Source: Flavobacterium hydrocarbonoxydans (lineage in GTDB: Bacteria; Bacteroidota; Bacteroidia; Flavobacteriales; Flavobacteriaceae). Taken from it: 64,000 bases of DNA. The notes beneath the pieces are model-generated. The model searched no databases. It was not told where the DNA came from and was given only the letters and a program-made list of their open reading frames with translations. Below are positions 35,829-44,425 of this stretch, in pieces; position 1 is the first letter of the stretch, and each line of letters begins with the position of its first letter. The DNA lies in assembly GCF_009789235.1 (NCBI RefSeq), contig NZ_WSTB01000004.1, positions 372,001 to 436,000 on the forward strand, given 5' to 3'. The position numbers were made by a program, and so were the translations under genes.

Positions 35829-37699
35829 CGTACTGGAATTTCTATTATAATTGAAGTGCCTTTTTTATTACTCTCCAAAGTTATTATTCCTTTTAAAAAT
35901 TCTACTCTCGATTTCATGTTTTCCAGACCAATACTTTTGAAGTCATTGCTAAGGTCGAAACCAATGCCATTATCCTCTATCATAAGCAAAAGAATATCAT
36001 TTTCAAAAATTAGCTGAATAGAAATCTTTGAAGCCATAGAATGTTTCAGTGCATTGGTATAAGCTTCCTTAATAATTCTAATGAGCTGAGATTGAATTTC
36101 AGGAGGCAATACGTCAGTATCCTTAAGATTGCTAAATAATTCAAATTCAACATTTTTAACATTTTTTCTGTAAAATAAAACTTGATTTTCAATAGTAGCC
36201 ATAAAGTTAGAATTGAATTCTGTGGGCTTCATAAAATGACTCAAATCTCTTACTTTCTCGTATAGTATTTTTACGTTTTCAAGTATGCTTTCCTGATGTT
36301 GAGGATTTATTGTACTACTTGATAAATGATTCTCCAGCTGTAGTCGAAGGCCGGTTATATCACTACCAATTTCGTCATGAATATTGCGCGCTAACCGCTC
36401 TTGCTCTTCAGATTCAATGGTCAGCATTTTTTTAGACAATTCATCATTTTTTCTAATTTCAGTAATTATTTTTAAAGCGGCTTTTTCTTTGTCTAACTTG
36501 AATTTGTAAATAAAGAATATGGTGAGCAATGACACTTCGATTACGGAACCATTTATTAAATTTCCGGGTCTGAATATTGGCAAACTCGCCAGGTTTAAGG
36601 TATTTAATAAATATCCTAAAAAACCATAGAACATAAACACAAACGACAAACCAAAGAGCATGAAAAAATTAATTTTAAATCGAATGCCTATAAAAATTGT
36701 AACCAATATAAAACCAACAATAATATAGATCATAAAATTGATAAAACCGTTTACAAACTGAATAAAATAATTACTTTGATGAAATAATAAACCACTGACC
36801 AAAAGTAAAATAGCACTGACCAATAAGGTATAATTTAACCCATTTAAAACCCTATTGATTTTTATAAAGTTTTTGTGTAACTCTACAAAAATCTGAAAAA
36901 CTTTAGCATAAAAAAAGATCGACAATGCAATATAAAAATCTTTGTTAATGTAACTCCAAAAGCTAAAAAAAGCATTTGGAATTTCAAAAGAATCAAAGTG
37001 AAAATCAGATAGTTGGAATAAAATTATAAAAAAACCATAGAAAATATTGTACAGATAAATTCGTTTTTTCAAAATTATAAACAAACACAAATTGATAAAT
37101 AATGTCAATAATAAGATTCCAAAATATTTACCCATTAAGTAGCTAAATTCTAATTCAGCAGTAAAAAATTGCTCTACAGTTTCAATGTCTGTGGGAAAAT
37201 ATATATTTTTATTGACCGTTGGAGTTACTTTGACAAACAAAATTTTACTTTCCATTGAGTCCAAATAAAAAGGAAATGAAATACTTCTAACGGGATAAGG
37301 ACGTTTGTCCAGGCTTTCATGCATTGATGATTCGTCAAGAAGTATCAATTGGCCGTTTTTGAATTCATAAAGCAAAAATGACAATCCGTTGTTTTTAAAG
37401 CTCCAAAGGAATTTTTGGTTTTTGTCAGTACTGTTTTGCACAGCAACAGCCAGCCAATAACTACATGTCGAAATTCCGGAGCTAAAAGCCTTGTCGAGTG
37501 GAGGATTCTGAAATTTTCCAGCCCTGAAATTTTGAATTACTGCTGTAGTTGAATACGAATCACAATCTTCCAAATACTGATAATAATGTGATAAATGATG
37601 AATATCATTATTGTAAACATACGTTTTCAAAGGTGCTGCCTGAAAAAATCCGGCTGAAAAAAGAAGTAAAAACAAAAAAACTTTTCTGGTCATAAACAA
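35825..37699 (-). CDS. 7TM-DISM sensor histidine kinase, HisKA_3 type
   Basis: 624 aa. It has a signal peptide or first membrane segment (FLFLLLFSAGFFQAAP) and an extracellular 7TMR-DISMED2-like domain (~30-175), then seven membrane helices (~185-400), a HisKA_3 dimerisation domain with phospho-His441 in RNIHDEIGSD, and an HATPase domain ending in DNGIGFDL and KGTSIIIEIPV. The family senses extracellular ligands, often carbohydrates, but the signal is unknown. It is translationally coupled to the LuxR-type regulator. Confidence 0.92.
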   Translation of the reverse strand: MFMTRKVFLFLLLFSAGFFQAAPLKTYVYNNDIHHLSHYYQYLEDCDSYSTTAVIQNFRAGKFQNPPLDKAFSSGISTCSYWLAVAVQNSTDKNQKFLWSFKNNGLSFLLYEFKNGQLILLDESSMHESLDKRPYPVRSISFPFYLDSMESKILFVKVTPTVNKNIYFPTDIETVEQFFTAELEFSYLMGKYFGILLLTLFINLCLFIILKKRIYLYNIFYGFFIILFQLSDFHFDSFEIPNAFFSFWSYINKDFYIALSIFFYAKVFQIFVELHKNFIKINRVLNGLNYTLLVSAILLLVSGLLFHQSNYFIQFVNGFINFMIYIIVGFILVTIFIGIRFKINFFMLFGLSFVFMFYGFLGYLLNTLNLASLPIFRPGNLINGSVIEVSLLTIFFIYKFKLDKEKAALKIITEIRKNDELSKKMLTIESEEQERLARNIHDEIGSDITGLRLQLENHLSSSTINPQHQESILENVKILYEKVRDLSHFMKPTEFNSNFMATIENQVLFYRKNVKNVEFELFSNLKDTDVLPPEIQSQLIRIIKEAYTNALKHSMASKISIQLIFENDILLLMIEDNGIGFDLSNDFKSIGLENMKSRVEFLKGIITLESNKKGTSIIIEIPVR

Positions 37700-37900
37700 A
37701 TTTAAACATTTTTTATAAATGTAGTAATACCCTAAAATAGGTATTGTTACACATTTAATTCATTAAATCGGTCAATTATACTACTGTTGAAAGTTTTACT
37801 TTTAATGAAGAAAGAAATGGTGTTTTGAACCTGAAGTTTGGGTTCGTATTTTCACATTTCTAATGTTTTACAAAAGTTTTTTTGAATTGTCTTAAATAAA

Positions 37901-37938
37901 AAACCCCTAATCAATTGATGATTAAGGGTTTGTTTTTT
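37901..37938. terminator. Terminator of the tRNA-Met transcript
   Basis: The stem AACCCCTAATCA/TGATTAAGGGTT with an ATTG-type loop is flanked by A- and T-runs. It lies immediately downstream of the minus-strand tRNA gene. Confidence 0.88.
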
Positions 37939-37939
37939 G

Positions 37940-38013
37940 TAGCGAGGACGGGAGTTGAACCCGTGACCTCAGGGTTATGAATCCTGCGCTCTAACCAACT
38001 GAGCTACCTCGCC
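37940..38013 (-). tRNA. tRNA-Met (CAT anticodon)
   Basis: A 74-nt cloverleaf without an encoded CCA. The acceptor arms GGCGAGG and CCTCGCT pair with one G-U at the end, the D-arm is GCTC/GAGC, the anticodon stem-loop is CAGGA-TTCATAA-CCCTG and the T-arm is ACGGG-TTCAACT-CCCGT. The CAT anticodon means elongator Met, unless the C is modified to lysidine (Ile). A -7 box and a terminator bracket the gene. Confidence 0.95.
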
Positions 38014-38049
38014 AGGGTAAATGATGAACCGAGTTCCTCATTGCGGGTG

Positions 38050-38057
38050 CAAAGATA
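38050..38057 (-). promoter_or_regulatory. Bacteroidota -7 box for tRNA-Met
   Basis: TATCTTTG on the minus strand fits TAnnTTTG, 37 bp before the tRNA. No TTG box at the usual 19-bp spacing is evident. Confidence 0.6.
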
Positions 38058-38166
38058 AAAATTATATTAAAGCTTACAAGCATAAATGAAAGAAAAAAAA
38101 ATATTTTTAAAAATGCTTTTTTTTTGAACATATATTCTTATATTTCAAAAAAATTAAAAGTAGTCC

Positions 38167-38559
38167 ATGGATTCAAAAATACGTTACGAAATCGAGTTTC
38201 CGATCAATTCTTCTCCGCAATTATTGTATCAATATATATCAACGCCGTCAGGTTTGTCTGAATGGTTTGCCGATAATGTAAATTCCAGAGGTGAATTTTT
38301 TACTTTTATCTGGAATGATTCACAAGAAAAAGCCCGTTTGGCTTCTAAAAAAACAGGCGAAAAAGTAAAATTCAAGTGGGTTGATGAAAGCAGTAAAGAC
38401 ACCGAGTATTTCTTCGAATTGCACATTTTAGTCGATGAGCTTACAAAAGACGTATCGCTAATGGTGGTTGATTTTGCCGAAAAAGAAGAAATAGGAGAGG
38501 CTAAACAACTGTGGGAGAATCAGGTTTCAGATCTAAAACATCTTATAGGATCTGTTTAG
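38167..38559 (+). CDS. START-like domain (SRPBCC/AHSA1-type) protein
   Basis: 130 aa matching small START/AHSA1-like proteins of Bacteroidota: the N-terminal strand (RYEIEFPINSSPQLLYQYIS), GLSEWFADNV, the ligand-pocket strands and the C-terminal long helix. It is cytoplasmic. The ligand is unknown. It sits 54 bp upstream of the aminotransferase gene, but that gene has its own -7 box. Confidence 0.85.
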   Translation: MDSKIRYEIEFPINSSPQLLYQYISTPSGLSEWFADNVNSRGEFFTFIWNDSQEKARLASKKTGEKVKFKWVDESSKDTEYFFELHILVDELTKDVSLMVVDFAEKEEIGEAKQLWENQVSDLKHLIGSV

Positions 38560-38579
38560 TAAAAGTCTATTTTATGCCT

Positions 38580-38587
38580 TATATTTG
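38580..38587 (+). promoter_or_regulatory. -7 box upstream of the class IV aminotransferase
   Basis: TATATTTG fits the TAnnTTTG consensus and lies 27 bp before the ATG at 38614. The -33 element is not clear. Confidence 0.55.
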
Positions 38588-38613
38588 CCCTGAACAAAAT
38601 TCAGGGTTTTTTT

Positions 38614-39453
38614 ATGATCAATTTTAACGGAAATATAGTAGCACAAAACGATAATATACTGACTCAAAACAGAGCTTTTTTATATGGAGACGGTGTTTTT
38701 GAAACAGTAAAAATAGTTAACAGTAAAATTTTATTTCTGGAAGATCATTATTTTAGATTAATGGCATCAATGCGTGTTGTCAGAATGGAAATCCCGATGA
38801 ATTTCACAATGGAATATCTGGAGGAGCAAATACTGAAATTGGTTCAGGAAAAAGGCCTTTCTGTATCTGCAAGAGCTAGAATTACTGTTTTTCGTAATGA
38901 TGGAGGTTTGTATCTCCCAAAAACAAATGAAGTATCGTTTTTGATTCATGCTACCGCACTGGAGAATCCTTCCTATGTGATGAATTTGGCTCCGTATGAA
39001 GTTGATTTGTACAAAGATTTTTATGTTACCAAACAGTTGCTGTCTTCAATTAAATCAACCAATAAAATGATTAATGTTACCGGAAGCATTTTTGCTCACG
39101 AAAATGGTTTGGACAACTGTGTTTTACTAAATGATTCTAAAAATGTTGTTGAGGTATTACAGGGTAATTTGTTTATGGTAATGGGAAATAAACTCATTAC
39201 ACCACCAGTTTCAGAAGGTTGCTTAAACGGAGTCATGCGTAAACAAGTTTTGGCTTTAGCCAAAAAAATAGAAGGTATAGAAGTTCAGGAAGAAATCATA
39301 TCGCCTTTTGATCTTCAAAAAGCAGACGAATTATTTCTTACCAATGTGATTATGGGAATTCAGCCCATAACGAAATATAGAAAAAAGGAGTTTACAAGTA
39401 ATTTTGCGAATGTATTAGTACAAAAGCTAAATGAATCCATATCTGAAAATTAA
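38614..39453 (+). CDS. Class IV PLP-dependent aminotransferase (PabC/IlvE-like)
   Basis: 279 aa. Fold-type IV signatures: RAFLYGDGVFETVKI, the Schiff-base Lys in SIKSTNKMINVTG, and the C-terminal FLTNVIMGIQPI. The length and motifs suit aminodeoxychorismate lyase (folate synthesis) or a related aminotransferase; the family cannot be split confidently by eye. Its stop codon overlaps the stop of the convergent yqgE gene. Confidence 0.85.
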   Translation: MINFNGNIVAQNDNILTQNRAFLYGDGVFETVKIVNSKILFLEDHYFRLMASMRVVRMEIPMNFTMEYLEEQILKLVQEKGLSVSARARITVFRNDGGLYLPKTNEVSFLIHATALENPSYVMNLAPYEVDLYKDFYVTKQLLSSIKSTNKMINVTGSIFAHENGLDNCVLLNDSKNVVEVLQGNLFMVMGNKLITPPVSEGCLNGVMRKQVLALAKKIEGIEVQEEIISPFDLQKADELFLTNVIMGIQPITKYRKKEFTSNFANVLVQKLNESISEN

Positions 39454-40010
39454 TTCAGATACGGGTTTTCAGGAGCGTTTGACCAAATGAGATAATCACC
39501 GCCTAATTCTATAATCTGTTCTTTCCAGAAATGAGTAGTCGATTTTCCGATAATTTTATTCTTATAGCTATTATCAGTAATAATCCAGGAGTTGCCTTGC
39601 ATTTCGGTTTCGAGTTGGTTTTCGTCCCAACCGGTGTATCCTAAGAAAAAACGAATATTATTTTTGCTGATAGAGCCGTCATTTATTAGTTCTTTGGTAG
39701 ATTCAAAATCACCTCCCCAATAAATTCCATTCGAGATTTCGACACTATTTGGAATCAGTTCTGGAATATTGTGAATAAAATAAAGGTTGTCTTGTTCTAC
39801 AGGGCCTCCGTTGTATATCTTGAAAGAAGCTTCAATCTCAGGAATCAGGTCATTAATAGTGTATTTTAATGGTTTATTAATGATAAAACCTATGGATCCT
39901 TCTTTGTTATGGTCTGCTAATAAAATTACCGATCTATTAAATGATAAATCTCCAATTATAGAAGGCTCGGCAATAAGCAGGTGTCCTTTTTTTAATTTTT
40001 CTGAAATCAT
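39450..40010 (-). CDS. YqgE/AlgH family protein (DUF179)
   Basis: 186 aa from the ATG at 40010 (MISEKLKKGHLLIAEPSIIG); an upstream ATG at 40079 adds an odd leader. The conserved GHLLIA, GSIGFIINKPL, NGGPVEQDNLYFIH and FLGYTGWDENQLETE are diagnostic. Function is unresolved in this family (linked to transcription regulation in some species). It overlaps the convergent pabC-like stop. Confidence 0.93.
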   Translation of the reverse strand: MISEKLKKGHLLIAEPSIIGDLSFNRSVILLADHNKEGSIGFIINKPLKYTINDLIPEIEASFKIYNGGPVEQDNLYFIHNIPELIPNSVEISNGIYWGGDFESTKELINDGSISKNNIRFFLGYTGWDENQLETEMQGNSWIITDNSYKNKIIGKSTTHFWKEQIIELGGDYLIWSNAPENPYLN

Positions 40011-40083
40011 ACGGTTACAATTTTTATTAAATTTAATAATAAAAATTGTAAAAACCGAAATAAAATCGTTAAAAGGCACAAAA

Positions 40084-40108
40084 AAACCTTCCAGATGGAA
40101 GGTTTTAA
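40084..40108. terminator. Terminator of the HU gene
   Basis: The hairpin ACCTTCC-AGAT-GGAAGGT with A- and T-runs lies just after the HU stop on the minus strand. It may work in both directions. Confidence 0.85.
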
Positions 40109-40136
40109 TTATATTAAAAGTTTAATAAACTAATTA

Positions 40137-40409
40137 TTAGTTTACTGCACCTTCTAATTCAGCTCCAGCTTTAAATTTCACTACATTTTTAGCAGCGATT
40201 TGGATAGTTTTTCCTGTTTGAGGATTTCTACCATCTCTAGCAGCTCTAGCAGATACTGACCAAGATCCAAAACCTACCAATGATACTCTTCCACCTTTTT
40301 TCAAAGTAGCACCTACGTTCCCTAAAAATGATTCTAAAGCTAATTTTGCAGCAGCTTTTGTAATTCCTGCATCAGCAGCGATAGCATCGATTAATTCTGA
40401 TTTGTTCAT
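40137..40409 (-). CDS. HU family DNA-binding protein
   Basis: 90 aa with the HU/IHF fold: MNKSELIDAIAADAGITKAA, the GRVSLVGFGSWSV beta arm, GRNPQTGKTI and the basic AKNVVKFKAG end. It is a nucleoid-associated protein that bends DNA. It is monocistronic, with its own promoter (40454-40483) and terminator. Confidence 0.96.
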   Translation of the reverse strand: MNKSELIDAIAADAGITKAAAKLALESFLGNVGATLKKGGRVSLVGFGSWSVSARAARDGRNPQTGKTIQIAAKNVVKFKAGAELEGAVN

Positions 40410-40453
40410 AATAATTAGTTATTAATTGTTGGTTAAAAAAAATTGTTAATACA

Positions 40454-40483
40454 CAAATTTAGTAGGAAATCCGTTCCTTGCAA
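40454..40483 (-). promoter_or_regulatory. Promoter of the HU gene
   Basis: On the minus strand, TTG (40481-40483) is followed by exactly 19 bp and then TAAATTTG (40454-40461), a textbook Bacteroidota vegetative promoter about 45 bp upstream of the HU start. Confidence 0.85.
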
Positions 40484-40589
40484 GTGTTTTCTTTAAATTT
40501 AGCATTAATTGTTGATAACTTGCTTTTTTTGTTCATAACGAAGGCTTTTTTGTCACCAAAATCAGGTAGAAACCCCTGTTTTGTTGGTG

Positions 40590-41537
40590 TTAATAGACCT
40601 TTGCTGTTTCTTGAAATGTGATTCCGTTTAGTAATTCTGCTACTTTCATTCTCTTTTTTCCGGGTAATTGCAGACTTAATAGCTCAATAAAACCATTCTG
40701 AACGGCAATTTTGATTTCTTTTTTACTGCTAATCAACTTTCCAATCTCATGAGAATGCGACTCTAAAATCAGTTTTGCTTCGTATATTTTAATACTTAAT
40801 TCTTCTTCTTTGTCTTTTAAGAAGCACCAGGCTGCCGGATACGGACTCAATCCCCGAATCAAATTGTTGATTTCGTCACCAGATTTTGTCCAGTCAATCT
40901 TGCAATTTTCTTTATTTAATTTGTAGGCTGTTTTTATTTCAGCATCATCTTCCTGAATAGTGGTTGTTACATTTCCTTTTTCAATAACTTTCAAAGTATC
41001 AATTACGGTTGTGCTTCCCAGATTCATCAAACGATCATGTAATTGTCCTGCATTTTCTGTTGGTTCAATCGCAATTTCCGAATTCAGGATCATCGCACCA
41101 GTATCAATCTTATCATCAATAAAAAATGTAGTAACACCAGTTTTGGTTTCTCCATTAATAATAGCCCAGTTTATAGGAGCAGCTCCACGATAATTGGGTA
41201 ATAACGAAGCATGAAGATTAAAAGTTCCTAAACTTGGCATTTCCCAAACTACTTTTGGCAACATTCTAAAAGCAACTACAATTTGCAAATTGGCATTCAA
41301 AGCTTTTAATTCGGCCAGAAAATTTTCGTCTTTTAAATTGGTTGGCTGCAATAAAGTGAGGTTGTTCTCCAAAGCATATTCTTTTACCGCCGAATATTTT
41401 ATTTTTTGTCCACGCCCCGCCGGTTTGTCCGCAGCAGTAATAACGCCCACGACTTCGTAATTGTTTTTGATGATGGTGTCCAGAATGCCAACAGCAAATT
41501 CCGGAGTTCCCATAAATATAATTCTCAATTTTTCCAT
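40590..41537 (-). CDS. fmt: Methionyl-tRNA formyltransferase
   Basis: 315 aa, full length. The N-terminal Rossmann-like domain starts LRIIFMGTPEFAVG; the folate-site motif HASLLPNYRGAAPINWAI is intact, followed by DTGAMIL. The C-terminal OB-fold domain binds tRNA. The enzyme formylates the initiator Met-tRNA. Its start overlaps the recQ stop by 1 bp, so the two genes are cotranscribed. Confidence 0.96.
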   Translation of the reverse strand: MEKLRIIFMGTPEFAVGILDTIIKNNYEVVGVITAADKPAGRGQKIKYSAVKEYALENNLTLLQPTNLKDENFLAELKALNANLQIVVAFRMLPKVVWEMPSLGTFNLHASLLPNYRGAAPINWAIINGETKTGVTTFFIDDKIDTGAMILNSEIAIEPTENAGQLHDRLMNLGSTTVIDTLKVIEKGNVTTTIQEDDAEIKTAYKLNKENCKIDWTKSGDEINNLIRGLSPYPAAWCFLKDKEEELSIKIYEAKLILESHSHEIGKLISSKKEIKIAVQNGFIELLSLQLPGKKRMKVAELLNGITFQETAKVY

Positions 41538-43432
41538 TATAGTTTTAAAGTGTATGTATTATTGGGTTGTATGATAATGTAATTGTTTTCTAATAATTCC
41601 TGAAGTGCCAGAATTACATCCTGAGCATCCAGTTTTATTTGGGACTGAATTTCTCTCGAAGTCAAAGCAGCCGACTTTAATAAATGCAAAATTTTATCCG
41701 CAACCGAATCGGCCTCGGTGATTTTGCCTTTTTGAGTAATACAATAGGAGCAAACACCACAATTCTCAGTGGTTTCTTCTCCAAAATAATCCAAAATCAA
41801 TCGATTCTTGCAGGTTTTTCGTTCTTTAACATAATGAAGAACCGATAAAAGCTGGTCTTTTTTAAGCTGATTTTGTCTTTCAAGATATTTTGCAACCCGA
41901 TTTATGGTAAGATTGTCCTCCCGAACTTCATTAAACAATATAATAGCATCGTTATTTTTTGCTTTATAATCGATGATTTCTTTTTCTTTTAATTTTTCTA
42001 AAACTGCCGAAACCTGTTCCTCAGAATGATGAGATTTTTTTGCGATAAGCGAAAGATTAAAAGAGGTTTTCATTTCGTAAATTCCTGGATACGTCCTAAG
42101 AATGGCCAAAATAATTTCCTCATCATTCGGATTCAGACTCATATACCGAATAACTTCTTTCGATTCAATCAAAAACTGCATCGTAATCTTTTCTGAGAAT
42201 TCCTGCGACATCGTAATAATGCCCTGCTGATTCAAAAACTGCAAAGCGTTATAGGTTTTGAGAGTAGGGAAGTCATACTTGTGACAAAAATGATTCAGTT
42301 TAAACGAAAAAGAATCATCCAAACCTTCGCCATAAGCAATCTGAAAATAATTACACAGCTTTACATATATAGTATTCAGAAATTTTTTATCCGGTAAAAT
42401 ACTCAAAAATTGCTGTTCAGACTGGTTACTGTCCGATGGATTGCTTAGTAAAATAGCAAAAGCCTTTGCGCCGTTTCGTCCAGCCCGTCCAGATTCCTGA
42501 TAATAATTTTCGATATTTTCCGGAAGCTGTGTATGAATAACTGTTTTTACATTGTCTTTGTCAATTCCCATCCCAAAAGCATTCGTAGCCACAATTACCT
42601 GTACTTGCTCCGACATCCACAATTGCATGTTTTTGTCTTTTTCTTTAGATGAAAGCCCTCCGTGATAATACGTCGCCCTGAAACCTAAAGTTTGCAATTG
42701 GGCAGCCATATTCAAACACGACTTTCTATTGCGTACATATATAATAGAAGGCTGCGGGTTTTTCTTCAAAATCTGTTCGGTGCGATACAGTTTGTCTTCG
42801 ACTTCAAAAACCATGTAGGCAATGTTTTCTCTTACAAAAGATTGCTGAAAAAGCACGGGATCCTTCAAACCCAATTCGATTTTAATATCTTCAATAACTC
42901 TGGGTGTAGCCGTTGCAGTCAAAGCCAGAAACGGAATTTTAGGAAAGTGTTTTTTTAGTTCCGAAATCCTCAGATAAGCCGGTCGAAAATCATGTCCCCA
43001 TTGCGAAACACAATGCGCTTCGTCAATAGCAATTAAATTGATAGGAAGATTTTTGATGCGTTCCAAAATCCAGTCTGACTGAAGTCGTTCTGGAGAAAGG
43101 TATAAAAACTTGTAATTTCCGTATTGGCAATTATCAAGTAGATCGATAATTTCTTCGGTATGAATGCCGCCCGTAAGTGCGATGGCCTTAATTTCGCGTC
43201 TCTGCAAATTCGCCACCTGATCTTTCATCAGGGCGACCAAAGGCGAAATCACCAGACAAATTCCGTCCTGCATCATCGCAGGAACCTGAAAACAAACCGA
43301 TTTTCCGCCACCCGTTGGCAGCAAGGCAAAAGTATCCTGACCATCCAAAACCGAATCGATAATCTCCTTTTGCAACGGCCTAAAACCGTCGTGTTTCCAG
43401 TATTTTAAAAGAATTTCTTGCGCTTCTGGCAT
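41537..43432 (-). CDS. recQ: ATP-dependent DNA helicase RecQ (HRDC-less)
   Basis: 631 aa. SF2 helicase motifs: LLPTGGGKSVCFQVPAM (Walker A), DEAHCVSQWGHDFRP (DExH) and SGRAGRNG (motif VI). The RQC part has the zinc-binding cysteines in CKNRLILDYFGEE followed by CGVCSYC. The C-terminal HRDC domain of longer RecQ proteins is missing; the end is a winged-helix-like segment. Bacteroidota often have two RecQ types, and this is the short form. It is cotranscribed with fmt. Confidence 0.95.
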   Translation of the reverse strand: MPEAQEILLKYWKHDGFRPLQKEIIDSVLDGQDTFALLPTGGGKSVCFQVPAMMQDGICLVISPLVALMKDQVANLQRREIKAIALTGGIHTEEIIDLLDNCQYGNYKFLYLSPERLQSDWILERIKNLPINLIAIDEAHCVSQWGHDFRPAYLRISELKKHFPKIPFLALTATATPRVIEDIKIELGLKDPVLFQQSFVRENIAYMVFEVEDKLYRTEQILKKNPQPSIIYVRNRKSCLNMAAQLQTLGFRATYYHGGLSSKEKDKNMQLWMSEQVQVIVATNAFGMGIDKDNVKTVIHTQLPENIENYYQESGRAGRNGAKAFAILLSNPSDSNQSEQQFLSILPDKKFLNTIYVKLCNYFQIAYGEGLDDSFSFKLNHFCHKYDFPTLKTYNALQFLNQQGIITMSQEFSEKITMQFLIESKEVIRYMSLNPNDEEIILAILRTYPGIYEMKTSFNLSLIAKKSHHSEEQVSAVLEKLKEKEIIDYKAKNNDAIILFNEVREDNLTINRVAKYLERQNQLKKDQLLSVLHYVKERKTCKNRLILDYFGEETTENCGVCSYCITQKGKITEADSVADKILHLLKSAALTSREIQSQIKLDAQDVILALQELLENNYIIIQPNNTYTLKL

Positions 43433-43496
43433 GGGTATCGTTTTAAAGTTAAAAATTTAGAAATCAGTTTCTAGTTTTGCAACTTTAAACACACCG

Positions 43497-44030
43497 CTAA
43501 ATTTTATCTAAGATATAAAGAATTCTGTTCTCCACCGTATCTTTTGGCACTTCAATTAAGTCGTAACCGTATTTTTTATAAGTTTCAACAAGGTGTTTCT
43601 GAATCGTTTGCGCCTGTTCAAAATTCTCATAACGCTCACCGTCGCTTTGGTAAATTTCTTCCCAAGGTGGTAAAATAAAAGTTTTAGAATATTTAAAATC
43701 CTCGCAAGCCTTCGTGAAATGTTCCGGATATTCATCGCCAATATAATCCATATACGCCACAACATCAGGAATTCCGCGGTCAATAAAAACCACGTCGCAA
43801 GGCTCATTCAAAGCATCTTCAAATTGTTTTTTGCGTCCTTCCAGCAACATTTCGCTAAACAACAAAGGCTGCGTAAGGAACAATTGTTCGATACCACGTT
43901 GCTGTGCTTCTAGCGTAACCTGTCTGGAAATTTCAGGATAGCAGCAATAACCACGAGCTACCAATTCGTTAATAAGAGTAGATTTTCCCGTTCCAGGACC
44001 GCCAATGAGAACTATGATTTCTTTTTGCAC
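43497..44030 (-). CDS. AAA-type small NTPase/kinase (NadR/AAA_28-like)
   Basis: 177 aa. Walker A is GGPGTGKSTL at ~10-19, and VVFIDRGIPDV is a Walker-B-like lid region. This matches the small AAA_28 kinases of Bacteroidota annotated as ATPases, related to the kinase domain of NadR. The substrate is unknown. It is transcribed alone, upstream of recQ on the same strand with a 64-bp gap, and could be part of a recQ-fmt operon. Confidence 0.85.
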   Translation of the reverse strand: MQKEIIVLIGGPGTGKSTLINELVARGYCCYPEISRQVTLEAQQRGIEQLFLTQPLLFSEMLLEGRKKQFEDALNEPCDVVFIDRGIPDVVAYMDYIGDEYPEHFTKACEDFKYSKTFILPPWEEIYQSDGERYENFEQAQTIQKHLVETYKKYGYDLIEVPKDTVENRILYILDKI

Positions 44031-44144
44031 TTTCGTAAAATAAAGCGCAAATTTACCTAAACTTATTCGTAATTAAAAAGATTTTTTACCAGAAGCGGAT
44101 GAATTCGCATTTTTGGAGACATGGGTTCCTGCTTTCGGTTATAT

Positions 44145-44210
44145 CTTTTGTGGCGAACCCCGCCACAAAAGGATATCCACTTCTCCCGATAGCTATCGGG
44201 ACAGGGCTAG
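44145..44210. repeat. REP-like palindromic repeat, copy 1
   Basis: Contains the 9-bp-arm hairpin CTTTTGTGGCGAACCCCGCC followed by ACAAAAG, then a second small palindrome (CCCGATAGCTATCGGG). A second, inverted copy lies at 46350-46400, so the two copies flank the lipoprotein and esterase genes. Confidence 0.85.
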
Positions 44211-44257
44211 TCAGGAGAAATGGTTTTGTTTTTGGAATGATTTCAATTGTTGCCTAC

Positions 44258-44414
44258 TCCTGCAAGGTTTTCGAAACCTTGTAGGTCTTGAATTTTAAGA
44301 TTGTATTTTTTTACTGTTAAAAATACCTATAAGGTTTCCAAAACCTTGTAGGTGTTATGATCAAAATTTGTTTACTCTTAAAGATACCTACAAGGTTTTG
44401 GAAACCTTGCAGGA
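44258..44414. repeat. Three copies of a 30-bp palindromic repeat
   Basis: Copies at 44258-44286, 44324-44353 and 44385-44414 all follow the pattern ACCTACAAGGTTTTGGAAAC followed by CTTGTAGGT with slight changes, spaced ~31-38 bp apart. Each can form a 13-bp hairpin. They directly follow the stop of the lipoprotein gene on the minus strand, so they may work as transcript ends. The spacers are unrelated and AT-rich. Confidence 0.85.
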
Positions 44415-44425
44415 AAGAAAAAAAA

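Noticed and set aside
44258..44414. CRISPR-like triple repeat
   Set aside because: Only three copies, each a full palindrome, with AT-rich spacers and no cas genes.
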